A stretch of DNA of 64,000 bases. Source: Phylloscopus collybita (Eukaryota; Chordata; Aves; Passeriformes; Phylloscopidae). Location of the stretch: contig JAJNNQ010000002.1 in the NCBI GenBank assembly GCA_027886175.1, positions 4,902,001 to 4,966,000 of the forward strand, read 5' to 3'. Every line of letters begins with the position of its first letter. Position 1 is the stretch's first letter. Of the stretch, positions 52,422 to 64,000 are shown piece after piece. Under the pieces are notes generated by a model. It was not told the origin of the DNA, did not search any database, and saw nothing but the letters and a program-made list of their open reading frames with translations. The position numbers and the translations under genes are program-made.

Positions 52422-55400
52422 AGCCCTGGATCATCTCTGCTGCTCCACAGCCCACAGAGGAGATTCTCCCCTTTGCTCCCTTCCGATAGCCTGGGTGCAG
52501 CCTGGTTTACAAGTTATGGGGATCTGGATGGAGACTGATAATGTATTCTTAGATCTAAGTGGCTGCCAAAAAAACCCTCATGGAAATCAAGCAAAGCTGC
52601 CTGTGAGAACAGTTGAAGACAAGCGTTTGTCAGACAGCTACAGATAACTGCCAGGCTCCAATACTCAAAACAGTACCAGGAATTTAGTCATAGAAAATCC
52701 TGAAACCCAGCCTGCCTGACTGCCAAACCCTGTGTTTTTAACAAGGGTTGAAACACAGTCTAAAGTAACTCTGCTATATGGTTATGCAGAAGGAACACTA
52801 CAGTTTGATGCTTTTTAACAAGGAAGTAAAATTCAGCTCCTATTACACCTTCTAAGAAGAAAAAAATTCTAACAGCAATCCAAGGTAAATATGATCCTGG
52901 AGTAAGAAACAGCCATACATTTCTGCCCTGAAGCCCCTCTGCTGATTTCCACCTCCAACTCCTCCACCCCCATGCCTATGTTTCAGTGTTATCTCCTATA
53001 AAAAGTTGAATTCCATAATGTTAGCAGGACAGATGCTCCCTGTCCTGTCTGTATGGCAAGGTTTCGCAAAATAAAATAGAAATCCTTAGGGCTGAGAGAA
53101 GCAGTTATTGCTATGAATAGTCCCTCCGTGAGCTATTCACATAAGGAAGCTTTTACAGTGTTGAAAGGCTAAGCCCAGAAATTCTGCTGTGATTTTTAAT
53201 GCCATGAAAACCTACATTAACTTACAGCATTAAAAACCATAAGGACACAGAATAACTCACTAAAAAGCACAATGAGCTGTGTCATTAGATGATCTGTCAC
53301 CAGTTATTGTGCACAGCCACACTGCTTTAGAATCTTGTGCATTACCATTCCCTATACACAACTAAAATTCTGTGCCTAATGTGGCATAATATTTGGGTTG
53401 AAACCATATGACAACTGGAAAGCCTAGCCACATATATTTTATATACAAAATAAAATCACAGTAGAAGTTTGTGATCTGTACCTCATGTATTTCAGGTTCA
53501 AGCATCACATGAGCTTGATTCACACTGAGTCTGCTTTTGGAAGAGTCATGCTCAGCATGTGCCCAAGAAGGCAGGACAGGAAACCTACTCAGAGGCCCCA
53601 CCTGCAAACCTCTTCTATCATGAGATGAAAGGCTGAAATGAAGGAAGGTCTATGTCAGCTAATGAGCACTGACAGGAGCAGTTGAGATTTTTATAGGTGG
53701 ATTGGATTCCAAGAACTCACCCACGTACCTTCAACAGCCCATTAAATCATTAGAATGAAACCCAGGGAGTTAGAAAGCAAAAAAGCCAAACAACTTTCAC
53801 AGTTTCTGCTCCTTTCTTTCCAGTTCTGGGAGTTTGACACTTCCACCTCCTTTTCAGAAATCTCTCAGAAGCTTGTTTTCTGGGGAAGAAAACCTGTTCC
53901 TGGTTTTTTTGCAGTTTGGTGACACATGGCATTACTACTTGTGCTACCAACACCTCCTTCCCAGAAGCATCAGCATGCCTTTGACTTGCAGACTCTTGGC
54001 TACGTGTCCTGCTTCTCCCTCAGTGACTGCACTGGTAAAATAAAGTCCTTGAGCTCCAGCACAGCTGCCTCTCCACACAGAAATACCCACAGCAGAGGAC
54101 ACTGCAATTGCAGACTCATTCCCAGAACTACAGGATGATTCAAAGCTCACTGGGGATACAGTAAAGGGACAGCAAATACCAGCTCCTTTTCCAAAAGCCT
54201 TATAATGCATCAACAACCATTTCCTATTTGCCTCAGATCAATGACACTTCAAATCTCCATCCTGTATTAATGTGCATCAGATGCTGATAGTTCAGCTGAA
54301 TTAAATTAGGGAAGATTGTGGTGATAGTGAATGTAGTAAGATTGTTGCCAAATGAGGCTCTCCCTCCACATTCAGCACTCTTAGGAAATGCAGCCTCACA
54401 AGAGGGAGCTCACTCTTCCACGTTTTTCGCCAGCTGGGTAAACAGAGAGCTTTTGAGGCAAGAACTGTAAACTTGCACTGACACCCAAATCCATAGAAAT
54501 TCTTTAAATAATTGCCCAAGTGCCTTAGCTAAGGCAAAGGGCACTCACTGGATTCAGAGATTCCACTGTACTCCTGAAGACTGTTCTGGCATTTTGCCAC
54601 AGGGTTTTAGGAAATGAGATGCAGGAACCTGAATGGGAAGATTTTTATCTGATTTATCCAAAATCACTCAGCAAGCCCTGATCAACAAAATCTAAACCTT
54701 TCATTTACCCTCCCTCCTTTCTAAGCAGTACATGCATCAACACCCCAATCTGAAAAGGCAATCCCAGTCATCTAAAAATCAGCAGAATATTTTCTTGAGC
54801 ACCCCTTTAAACTTCACAATACAAAAAAATCTGGGCAAACAACATACTGACTGCAATAAAGAGCGTGTCTACACCACAACCAGGAGATGTGAAAATGCAA
54901 CCATACACTCACCAGGCCTGCCAGCACCTTGGGGTATTTATGCAGAGAGTTCCCTGCCAGAGGGTTACCTGATTTACCTAAATTAAAGCCTACTCAGTAC
55001 ACCTGCAAGGTGGCTGCACGTCATCACAGCATGTCAGAGGTAGACACACTCACACAAGCCTTCAGATTTCCTCTAAGAGAGCCAACAAAGTGCATTAAAA
55101 TATGCTGATTTCCTCTTTGTGTGCTCAGTAGTATCTGCCATAATTACAAAATTAAGGTTTTCTCCATGTGTCTGTTTGGTTTTCCCAAACACTGAAATAT
55201 AATCTCAATTTAAAGGGGCACAGAACCCACAAAAATCTCATTCTGCCCGAGTTTCTCTTTTTGCTTTTACTCGCTAATAACTAAATTACTGTTCAGGAGG
55301 AAGTCAGTGTTTGTCCTTCTACCCTCCATAAAACTATTTCTGTTGGAAAAATTAACAAAGATCTCTGCAAATGCACCTGCCCATGGGAAACACATACTGA

Positions 55401-58400
55401 TGGGAGACCTGAGGATAAGATACCTGGATGAGATAACTGAGCACAAAACACTGTCTTTGGATATGAGGATGGAAAACAGGCACTGATACAACTGAAGGCA
55501 TCCTAAACAAGCCAGGCCCTGAGTTACCTGCTTTGTAACCCCAAGGAGGAGGTGTAGTTTGTCTGGTCTACTCTCCAAAGTCTTCTCAAGCAACCAGCAG
55601 GAGTGATTGAGTGCTATGATACAAAAAAGTCCAAGAAAAATGGGAGTTCAGGAATGCTAATTTAAATAGAACCACCTGTTACACACAGAGTAGGGTGAGC
55701 CAGCCAGCAGAAAAGGTCCCCTTTGTGTGAGCAGAGAAGTGCAATTTGAAATAAAAAATTTTAAAATTTCAATTCTGGTTTTGATATGGAATCCCTCCTG
55801 ACAGAATTCCTTCATCTTTCTGTGGCTGAGGCTTTTGATATTCTGTAAAAAACAGAGAATGAAGACTGAAACTGCTATTACTACCCCAGACCATAACACA
55901 TGATGGCAGAGAGCAAATAGATAGTAAAAGTTTGAAACTGCTACAATAAGACTTCTGAAAAGAAATATTTAGGCAAAATGTGTTTTGAGTGAGTGACACT
56001 AAAATGCTGCACGTATAAACAATCAGTCTTTGTCAAATTCTCCAGTTATTGACACCATCCTGCTGCAGTCCCTCACAGCCTGTTATATCCCCTCTTATCC
56101 TGTTTGTGCTGCTTGCCCTCTCCTGTAGGAGCTGTCTGCCACTGTTAGCCAGGATTTACTGTATTTGATTTCTTCCCTGTGAACAGACCTACTGACTTGA
56201 GCAGTGTCAGCAGGGACAGCAGCCCCTCTGCAATTCAGCTGCCCCCTCCCTGCTCCAGTTTGAGTGTCAGCAACACAGTCCCCTCTGAGCAAAGCAGCTC
56301 AGCTTCAGAGCATCCCTTAATTGAAATTAGAACCTCCTCCATATGAGTAGGAGTCAGCTGGGGTGAAACTCAAGCTACCAGTGCAGTGAACACAACTCTG
56401 ATTTTCATCTGCTACATGAATCCCCCTTCTTAGGATAACACATTTTCCTCACCTAAGGGACTTTAAAATGGAATGGGTCAGATTTCCTTTGTCAAGTCTT
56501 TTCTCAAGGCTGAAAGGAGCTGTAGGAGACTGAGAGCAAGATGGGGATCCATCTGCATCGTTGTATCACTTTCCTGCAAAATATTGCATTTGAATACAAC
56601 TCAGCTATTTTGTTCTCACATCCTTCACAACACCTGGGTAAGCAACATGGAACTGAGATTTGCTACTTTTCAAGTGTATAACTACGTTTGTCAGCTCATA
56701 TTTCTGTTCAACCAGAAAGACATGTCAGTCTCTTTGAAGAAGAATATTATTGTGAAGAATGTAATCAGCTTCCTCTGTCCTGAAATGTTCCTTTTGCCAC
56801 TAGACAGTGGAATAAATCCAAGAACTCCTGTGAGTTCCTGTTTCCAATCATCAGTGTCTTAGCTATGAGCCCTTCAGATGGTCTCCTACACTGCAGCCCT
56901 TAAGTTCCCTTTGTGTTTCCTGTTCTTCCAGATTCCAGTGGAGCCAGGATGAGCTCTGGCACCTGCCACTAAACACAGCATCAGTGTGAGCAGGGAGTAG
57001 GTTCAGGCTGGGATAATGAGCCTGAATTTCAGACACTAAAAAATGGATACAGACCTGTTCCACTATGCCCTTAGAACTGCATAAAGGGAATTTGTTCTGT
57101 CTCCCTCTCTCAGGCTGTACCCTTGAGAACTTAAATATCCAGCTCTTCACAGCAGGAGGGTGATTGTGTTGGGTCATGTAACCCAACAAGGGACAGAAGT
57201 CTGCCCTGATGCAGGGTGAGCTGACACCTCAGCTATCTTTTAGTTATTCAAACCATTAAAACATGCAAAAACTCTCTCATTTCCATTCAGCTGATTAGCA
57301 GCTTTTGGGAGGAGAATGTTCTTTATGTATAGAGCAATGTCAAATTCTGCATTTTATAAATATGGATAAATACTTTCCACTATATAGAAGTTTAGAAGAT
57401 TATACATTGAAGAATAATTTGATAAGCAATGTCTGCCCTGGGGTGTATGTCAGGACAGGTCTTGTCACAAAAACCTTTAAAATGAAAAAGCTCTTCATTT
57501 CAAGTCTCACCTATTTCTGTCTCATTTTCTTACCATGACAAGCAGGGACACTGGGTATGGACAGGCTGAACACAGGGACTGAACAACTACACACCAGGGG
57601 CTCACCCACAATTTTCCCCTCCTGCACCCAGGAAAGGTGTGGCAGCCATCCAGAGCTGCTATTGAATTTAGGATCAAACTTTGCTGAAATTGTCCCACTC
57701 ATCACTTCTAATCTTGCTTTTACCTGCTCAGCACTTCACACCTTCCCCCTGCAACACCAGGCTGGTGCTTACAGTCTCTCCTTATACCTTGATAACCTTG
57801 TAACAGTGATGTGAAACCAAATATGGGAAGAAAGGAGCCAAGGAGGATATGGACAGAAAATCCTGAGGCTGAAGAATAATCAGGTAACTGGCAGATTGCT
57901 CACATCAGGATCAGTAACAATTTAGGATACTGAGGCACCAGGAGGATCACAGAGTGAGGATTCTTTTGTAATTCTTAGTTAAGTTTCAGAACATCTTGAT
58001 GGGATGGATTAATATTCTCAGAATTGTACAGACAGGAAAACAGATTTTCTGATCCTAATTGTGGTGTCCTTATGACAAAACCACGGGTCCAGCTATACAT
58101 CAGCATTTTTTTCCATGGCATATATACATCTCTGTGCCTCTATCTGCCACATCACCTCACATATGAGTAATAGCCCAGCTGTCAGCACCAGACTGGAACA
58201 GGTCTAACCAGGCATGGAGGCTCCAGTGTGAGCTGGCCTGCTGTCAGGGAAGTGCTGCTTCAGGAGAAATTTGGTTATAACATATCAGGAAGGAAAAAAA
58301 CCCCAACAACTCATTTGCACGTAGAAGGTTTTTCTCCTCAGCTAGAGGAATGCAAATACCAGGCAGCCTTTACATTGCCTCCAACTGTTTGGCTGATTAT

Positions 58401-59139
58401 CACATTTCTAATTCCAGTTCACACAATCCACACAGCACTTTCTTATTATGGATGTGCTGCTGACATGTACAAAGACTGATTAGATAGTCAGACACAAGCC
58501 AAGGAAATAATAAATATACAACTCCACTTTTCAGAGAATTATTTTACTCTAGGGACAGTTGTGTGCAGAGTTGAATTTGTCTTCAAGGTGGTCTGATCTG
58601 CCTTTTCTTTGCAAAAAGCTTTCCAGCTATTGAGTTAAATCTTCCAGATAGATAAATCACATAATAACACTTTTTGGGTTTATCATTTTCTCATCTGCCA
58701 GACAGGGAACTATTTTTGACTACCCTTATTACAGGTCTAGCAAAGCTACTTTCCTAATCCTTTCAGAGAGCCAAGAAATGCTTTTCCCCTTACATGCCCC
58801 ACCTTGCAAATGTACCCATTCCTTGTTCATCACTGAAGGACAAAAATACACCACAAAGGCCAAGCTCGCTTCTGTTCAGGTAAGCAGTGCCTTGGGTGGC
58901 CAAGGGTTGCATACCAGAGTGGACAATCTACAGAGGTAAATGATGGGCTGCAGAACAAAAATAACCTTCTTTTGTGTCAAGCTCTATGGGTCAGGCCCAA
59001 GGGTGGCATCAGTGGTGGCCTTCTCCTGTCTAACTGGTCACATTCAGGCTGTGCTCAAAGGCAGCTTCACGATACAGAGGTGCAGGGTGAGCTGCAGTTA
59101 TACATTGCAACAGATGGCCTTGGCTTTCTACTGAGCAAG

Positions 59140-59630
59140 CTCAGAGAGGACTCAGTAAAGCCAGAGAAGATGCAGAAGAGGCTGATAAGGTTGATCAAAG
59201 GTCCAGGGTGAGTCTTCAGTTTAGGAAAACGTGACTGCAAGCAAAGAATGTGACAGAAGCCTGTAAAATCAGGCATGGGATGGAGATGGTAAACAGGGAA
59301 GGAGCATCAGATAAAACTAGCAGGTGGCTCAAAGCAAATACAAATAAATACTTCTGATACATCACATTCTTAAACAGCAGAACAGGTGCTGTTGTAGTTG
59401 CTAGAAGTTTGGTTTTGAAATGAAATTGGACAAGATCGTGGAAAGAAACTATTTAAAGCCCACCAAACATCAGCTTTAGCTTAGGATGTGAGCCACAAAG
59501 TGCTGGAGCTGGGAGAGTACAAGGAGAAATGTGTCCCTTATGTTCCTGTCCTGTTCTTGCCCTACCTTGTGTCAGTGGCAACTGGCACAAAAGAGCTGAA
59601 CTGGATGGATGATTGGCCTGCCCTGGTACA
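59140..59630 (+). mobile_element. Ancient CR1 3' end (turtle-type)
   Basis: Collinear but weak similarity to old amniote CR1: AGAAGAGGCTGATAAGGTTG, TGTAAAATCAGGCATGGGAT, AACTAGCAGGTGGC, GAAATTGGACAAGATC-TGGAA, a CCCTTATGTTCCTGTCC equivalent, GTCAGTGGCAACTGGCAC and AACTGGATGGATGATTGGCC near the 3' end. This matches the layout of the common turtle CR1 tail (GGCTAGATGGACC). It is strongly decayed and non-coding. Confidence 0.7.
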
Positions 59631-59799
59631 CTTGTTCTTGTGCTTTAACTGAAAGTGAGTTTCAAAGCAGTAAAAATAGTAATGTAACCTTACACCCAAG
59701 CAGGACATGCCTTTATCCTGGTGCCATCCACATGATGGTCATGATAAAACATTATTTTCTACATAATAGGGAGTTCAGGTCTTATTTTCACAGATCTTA

Positions 59800-59870
59800 T
59801 TTTCTACAGCCTAAACTTTACCATTTGTGAAATGATACTAATGGTGCCCATCTTTTAGAGATACTCCATG
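59800..59870 (+). mobile_element. Possible MIR relic, forward orientation
   Basis: CCATTTGTGAAATGATACTA and ATGGTGCCCATCTTTTA follow the MIR segment CTCATCTGTAAAATGGGGAT.ATAGTACCTACCTCATA. The match is short and could be chance. Confidence 0.4.
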
Positions 59871-62800
59871 ATCTACAACTGAACAAATAACACAATGACA
59901 AGGAGTTGCTCATGTTATTAGCCAAAACCTTCCAGCCACCTAAATGTGCTGATATGTGCTGGTCCAGTAAGTCAAGGATCTGTGGAAAGGTCTTAGAAGG
60001 GGTAAAAGGACATCAGGAATTAAATTTGATTTTCAGAAGCCCCAACTGTTGCAGAGTATTTAATGCCTTTTGAGGTCAAATCCTCCTTTTTGTGCTTATT
60101 TTGGAACCCAGGATGAAGGGCTCAGGCTGCTGTTTTCAGAAATGTGAAGAGTCAAGTCCAAGCTTACGAGGCCTATTTGTGCTTACAAGATGTTGCAACA
60201 GCAGTGAGAGGATCAGACGTGGTGGATTCCTGACTCCAATTAGGAAAGGAGCTGGGGAGGCAAAAGCAAGCTGGAATTGTCCTGCCTGCAATGCAGAGAG
60301 GATGGATCCAAGTCACCTTTAAACACAGCACCCGGTAACGCCGTGTCAGCACAGCTGGGGGCTGCCTGGGAAGCAAGGGGAATGACAAACTCCATTATGG
60401 GGCAGTTGGGAAGTGCTGCTCTCCTTTAAACTGGCAATCAGCTAATTTAAAGTTGGCTTCTGTGGAGTCATTTTGCACAGCAGGACTGCAGCAGAGGCAC
60501 ATTCAAGTCTGTGTGGTCACCCAAGGGTGAGGCAGGGACACAAACCCACCTTGGCAGCTGCAGTGAGACTGAGGCTGTTCCCTATCCCCACATGTAGGGA
60601 AAAAACTTCTCACAGTATGATTTTTTGAGCCTAATTCTTTTCTAGTTTACGCTGACTTTCCCCTTCATGTATGAGCCTCATAGATCTAATTTTTGGCCGA
60701 GAGCCAGCACCAGGTGTATCATTCCAGGTGCTGACCACTCACCAGCTCCACCCAACAGAGACGCAGCATCTCTTGATCTCCCAGAGAGTTTTGTAATTAA
60801 ATATTAAAGACTGCAGCTCATTCATTGTTTGCCAGGCTTTCACTTCAGCTGGCACTTCAAACCCATAACATCATAATTTCTCTACAAGTCTCCTCAGTTA
60901 GGATTAGTTTTGTCAGTCTTTTTATAGTTTTTTCTGTATTAGTCTCCTACACCACAAGGCTAGTTTATGCTGCTCCAATTTCTTGAACATGTATGTTGCT
61001 GCTTTGCTTTATGTTCTGTATCAGACTGGTGTTTCTTTTGAGAAAAAATTGTAATGATTTATAATAAGACCCTTGTTTACAACCCTTAAAGTTCAAACAG
61101 AATTCACATAGTCTCTAGTTTTCCTATTACTGCTGCCCGGAAGGATCTCCATGAAGTTTTAAACAAGGGCCTGGCTGATAGAAAGGAAAACTCTGGTATC
61201 CTATTATGGGAAGAAAATAAACCCAAATCTGACAGCAGGAGAAAGTTGTCACCTGCTCTGGGGAATGAAGGGAGTTTTACTGCATCTCAGTGGAAACAGC
61301 AGCTTCCTTAGAGACAGAAGGAGCATTTCTAATGAATTTTCCAGCTGAGGAAAAAAAACCAGTTTACTGCCATGAAAAGATCATGTGAGGAGGATACTGG
61401 TATTGGGTACCCTGCTCTTTCCTACAGCAAATTTGGTAATTGTGCCAAATCTGCTGCCAGGCTGGAAGTGGAAATAAAAGCAGTAGACAGGGCATTTATT
61501 GGCCCTAACTCCTGCAATTTGGGGGAACTTCTGCCTTTTGGCAAATCTGGCACTGTCATCACTGAGTGATAGCAACCAGCATCCTTGTGACTATTCCTGT
61601 GCAATGATTTGAATTATATGTACAGTTCATTTGCTCTCATCTCCTCCTCATTAACATCTGAGTGTTAGAGACCTTCATCCAGAAGTTGATAAAGATTTTG
61701 CACCCCAAAATGCAGTGACAGAGGACTGGAGTCATGCCTGGGGTGGGCTTAGCATCACAGGACCTTTTCAGTGAATGATTTTCTTCTGTTTACAAAACTT
61801 GCATTTCTATTTTCACACCTCCATGCCTGCTGTTGGGGAATACACTTAGGATATCTAATAACTTTGCAGTGCAGTTCCTTCACAGCTCCAAAGCTGATTA
61901 AAAATATCATCTGGTGAAAAGAAAGATGAGGTCTGATCCCCAGATAGTGAAAAAGCAGTGGATCTCAAGTGAGGTCAAAAAATGTACTAAGAACTAATTC
62001 TATATTTCGCAATATCATCCTTGAAAAGGATGGAGGGAATTGGGGATTGGTGCCACCTCTCACCCTCCCCTGTTGCACAGGTGGATGTCAGCATTGAAAG
62101 CTGCTTATCTTGGTTCTTGGAAGATTAACTAAATGTAAAAGACACAATTTATAATACTAAGTAAAACAAGAATCAGTATATACAGGGCAGGGGCAGTTAA
62201 GCACCTACACATTTTAATATCAGCTGTGTCTGCAAACTGTCCACCCTAAAAGGTCATTAAAATTATCTGGCCCTTTATCAAGAACAAACTCTTGCTGACT
62301 GATAATTCTGAATACCTGATGCTAATTCCAGTCATCTCTACAAGCTAAATTAACCCTTTCCTGAGCATCATATGTATGTGCTGCCTGTGATACATGAGCT
62401 GTCTTTATGCAAATTCTGTTTGTTTTCCATCAAAGGCATTTTCAGTTAATTCTGTAGTTCTTTACCAAAACTTTTAATCTTGTTGCTCTTTTACCTTCAC
62501 ACCTACTGCCCTATCTTCATGAGGATAAGATGTAAGCACTAGCTGGGTTTGGAGGAAAAACAGGATCAAGTATCATTTACACATCCCTCAGAGAGGGCCC
62601 TGTCCCTATCAGGTGCCAAAACACTCAGCTCCCCTTAACTGCAGTGTGAGATAGCAGCAACTTCACCAACAGCATTTGGCTTTTTTCAGGTTTGGGTCCC
62701 TCAGAGACTCCTGCAGACACCAGCAACAATTTCATAAACGAGCAGGGATTTTGATAACTTATATACAAGAGCTCAGGAGGCTATCAGCTCTAGTGACAGA

Positions 62801-63608
62801 GCTGCAGGTCACTTATAGGGAAGATAAGATCCCTTACATGTCTTAACCAGCTAAACAACATCCCACAGGGTTTCACATCCCATGTGCTGGGTGATAGCTG
62901 CAAACACATCCCTCTGATAAAAAAGTCATGTCCTTTGCTAAAGCTTCAAACCCATACACAGAGGGGCTTCTGGATAAATAGATTCCCCTGAAATATTTGT
63001 TTTACGTGATAGATTATTCCTAAGAGGTTTCAAATGCTCCAGATTTCAGTCAATACCCGACTCTACAGCTCTTGCTGCCACTGCCCCTTTTGATTCCCTT
63101 TGGTTTTCTTTCCCTGAGATCAAGGTGATCTATTTTTAGTGCAGGGACTGGTTAAGTGAGGAGTTGCTATAGTGACAGATTGTGATACAAACTGAGTCCC
63201 ACAGCAATTCCTGGGGCTGGGAAAGGAACACTCCCTGAAGTGGGGCAGCAGCTGGGCGTGCCCAGACCCTGCTCAGCTCAGGGGGCATTCAAAACTGCCC
63301 AGGACTCTCAGGGTGATGCTTTAATGCATCTGAAACAGCCAGCAGGCAGCCTGGGTAGCTGTTGTAGGAAACACACACATCTTGCTGCCTCTGTTGGCCC
63401 AGTAAATGTGCTGATGTTGGTCTTCAGCTTTGCAGTGATCCTCTTCTCCAAATCAGCTCCACAAATACATCCACCAAGAAGCCACTCTGTTCTTGAATGT
63501 TCATGAAAACAAGAACAATTTTGTGCCTGCATTGAGAATTGGGTGGGAAACGATGTACAGCCACAATATTTGCAACTTCAGCTTTCCTTGCAACTGAACA
63601 AGTGAGCA

Positions 63609-64000
63609 TCACAGAAATATTGGTTGGAAAGGATGTCTGGAGGCCCTTCCTTCCCTGTCCCACTCAAAACAGGTCTGGTATCAACCAACACCAGGTCAAC
63701 TATGGCTTTGATTAGAAGAGTTTTGAAAATCTCTCAGGATGGAGGCCACAGCCTCTCTAGGTTACCTGTGCCAGCACAACACCAACCTCTTGAGGGAGTT
63801 TTTGCTGAGCCTGATCCTCCTCAGGCACAAATTCTTGCCTTGTCATCCTTCTTTTACCATCTGTGACTACTAAGAAGAGTTTGGCTCTATCACCTTTGAA
63901 ACTGCCCTTCAGGTAGTTGCAAGCTGCTATTAAAATGCACCTTAGTCTTCTCTCTGCTGGACAAAAAAAAACCCCAGCCAGTTTCCTCATCCTCTCCTCA
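63609..64000 (-). mobile_element. CR1 LINE 3' end, reverse orientation, cut by window edge
   Basis: It starts with the reverse CR1 tail and continues with GGTTGGAAAGGATGTCTGGA, CAGGTCAACTATGG, TTTTGAAAATCTCTCAGGAT, GGAGGCCACAGCCTCTCTAG, AGAAGAGTTTGGCTCTATC, CCTTCAGGTAGTTGCAAGCT and TCCTCATCCTCTCCTCA. This is the avian CR1 3' region read backwards; the element continues past 64000. Confidence 0.93.

Larger units (their letters stand above)
31500..64000 (-). other. PRKAG2: PRKAG2 intron upstream of the linker exon (partial)
   Basis: This is 32.5 kb of mostly AT-rich sequence with no recognisable exon. The preceding PRKAG2 exon, a Ser/Pro-rich segment whose last base must complete the split codon at 31499, was not found and should lie to the right of the window. 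Notable contents: a CR1 tail (34.75 kb), an A/C-rich tract (36.1 kb), an LTR-like/CpG-rich block (38.4-39.25 kb), a palindrome (51.87 kb), an ancient CR1 and a MIR relic (59.1-59.9 kb), and a CR1 cut by the edge. In 40-51 kb and 53-59 kb I see nothing definable beyond single short runs. Confidence 0.75.

Overview
The window looks like bird nuclear DNA. Several repeats have the form of CR1 LINE 3' ends, including the octamer tail typical of avian CR1 (repeated ATTCTGTG near 22.42 kb). There are also very old CR1 and MIR/CORE-SINE relics of the kind shared by amniotes. I see no bacterial-style gene density, rRNA, tRNA or CRISPR. The ORFs are mostly short and random, as in intronic DNA.

The window appears to lie inside one gene on the minus strand, PRKAG2, which encodes the gamma-2 regulatory subunit of AMP-activated protein kinase. 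Two coding exons can be placed to the base. One is at 31499-31285 and encodes the Ser/Pro-rich linker containing [14 protein letters not shown] and SPPDTGQRF. The other is at 10805-10724; it ends in MLEKLEIEDE, the start of the short gamma-2 isoform. Both exons have good splice sites, and the phase between them matches (0/0). The rest of the gene, including all CBS domains (downstream, below position 1) and the earlier N-terminal exons (above 64000), is outside the window.

Layout from left to right: 1-10723 is the intron after the short-isoform exon. 10.4-11.56 kb is a CpG island around that exon, which I read as the internal promoter of the short isoform; two upstream ATGs lie before the main ATG. 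11.57-11.86 kb is a GC-rich minisatellite of 17-19 bp units. 10806-31284 is an intron of about 20.5 kb with CR1 copies, a MIR relic and a pentamer-to-heptamer (CTCTC)-type microsatellite. 31500-64000 is the next upstream intron. It contains an LTR-like segment with a TATA-like box and poly(A) signal, followed by a CpG-rich block (38.4-39.25 kb), an ancient CR1 3' end (59.14-59.63 kb), and a reverse CR1 cut by the right edge.

No new biological system was found. The points most worth checking are the internal promoter with its upstream ORFs and a possible 51-nt mini-intron, a perfect twin-octamer inverted repeat at 284-311, a perfect 22-bp palindrome centred on CACGTG at 51866-51887, and the LTR/CpG block as a possible alternative promoter.
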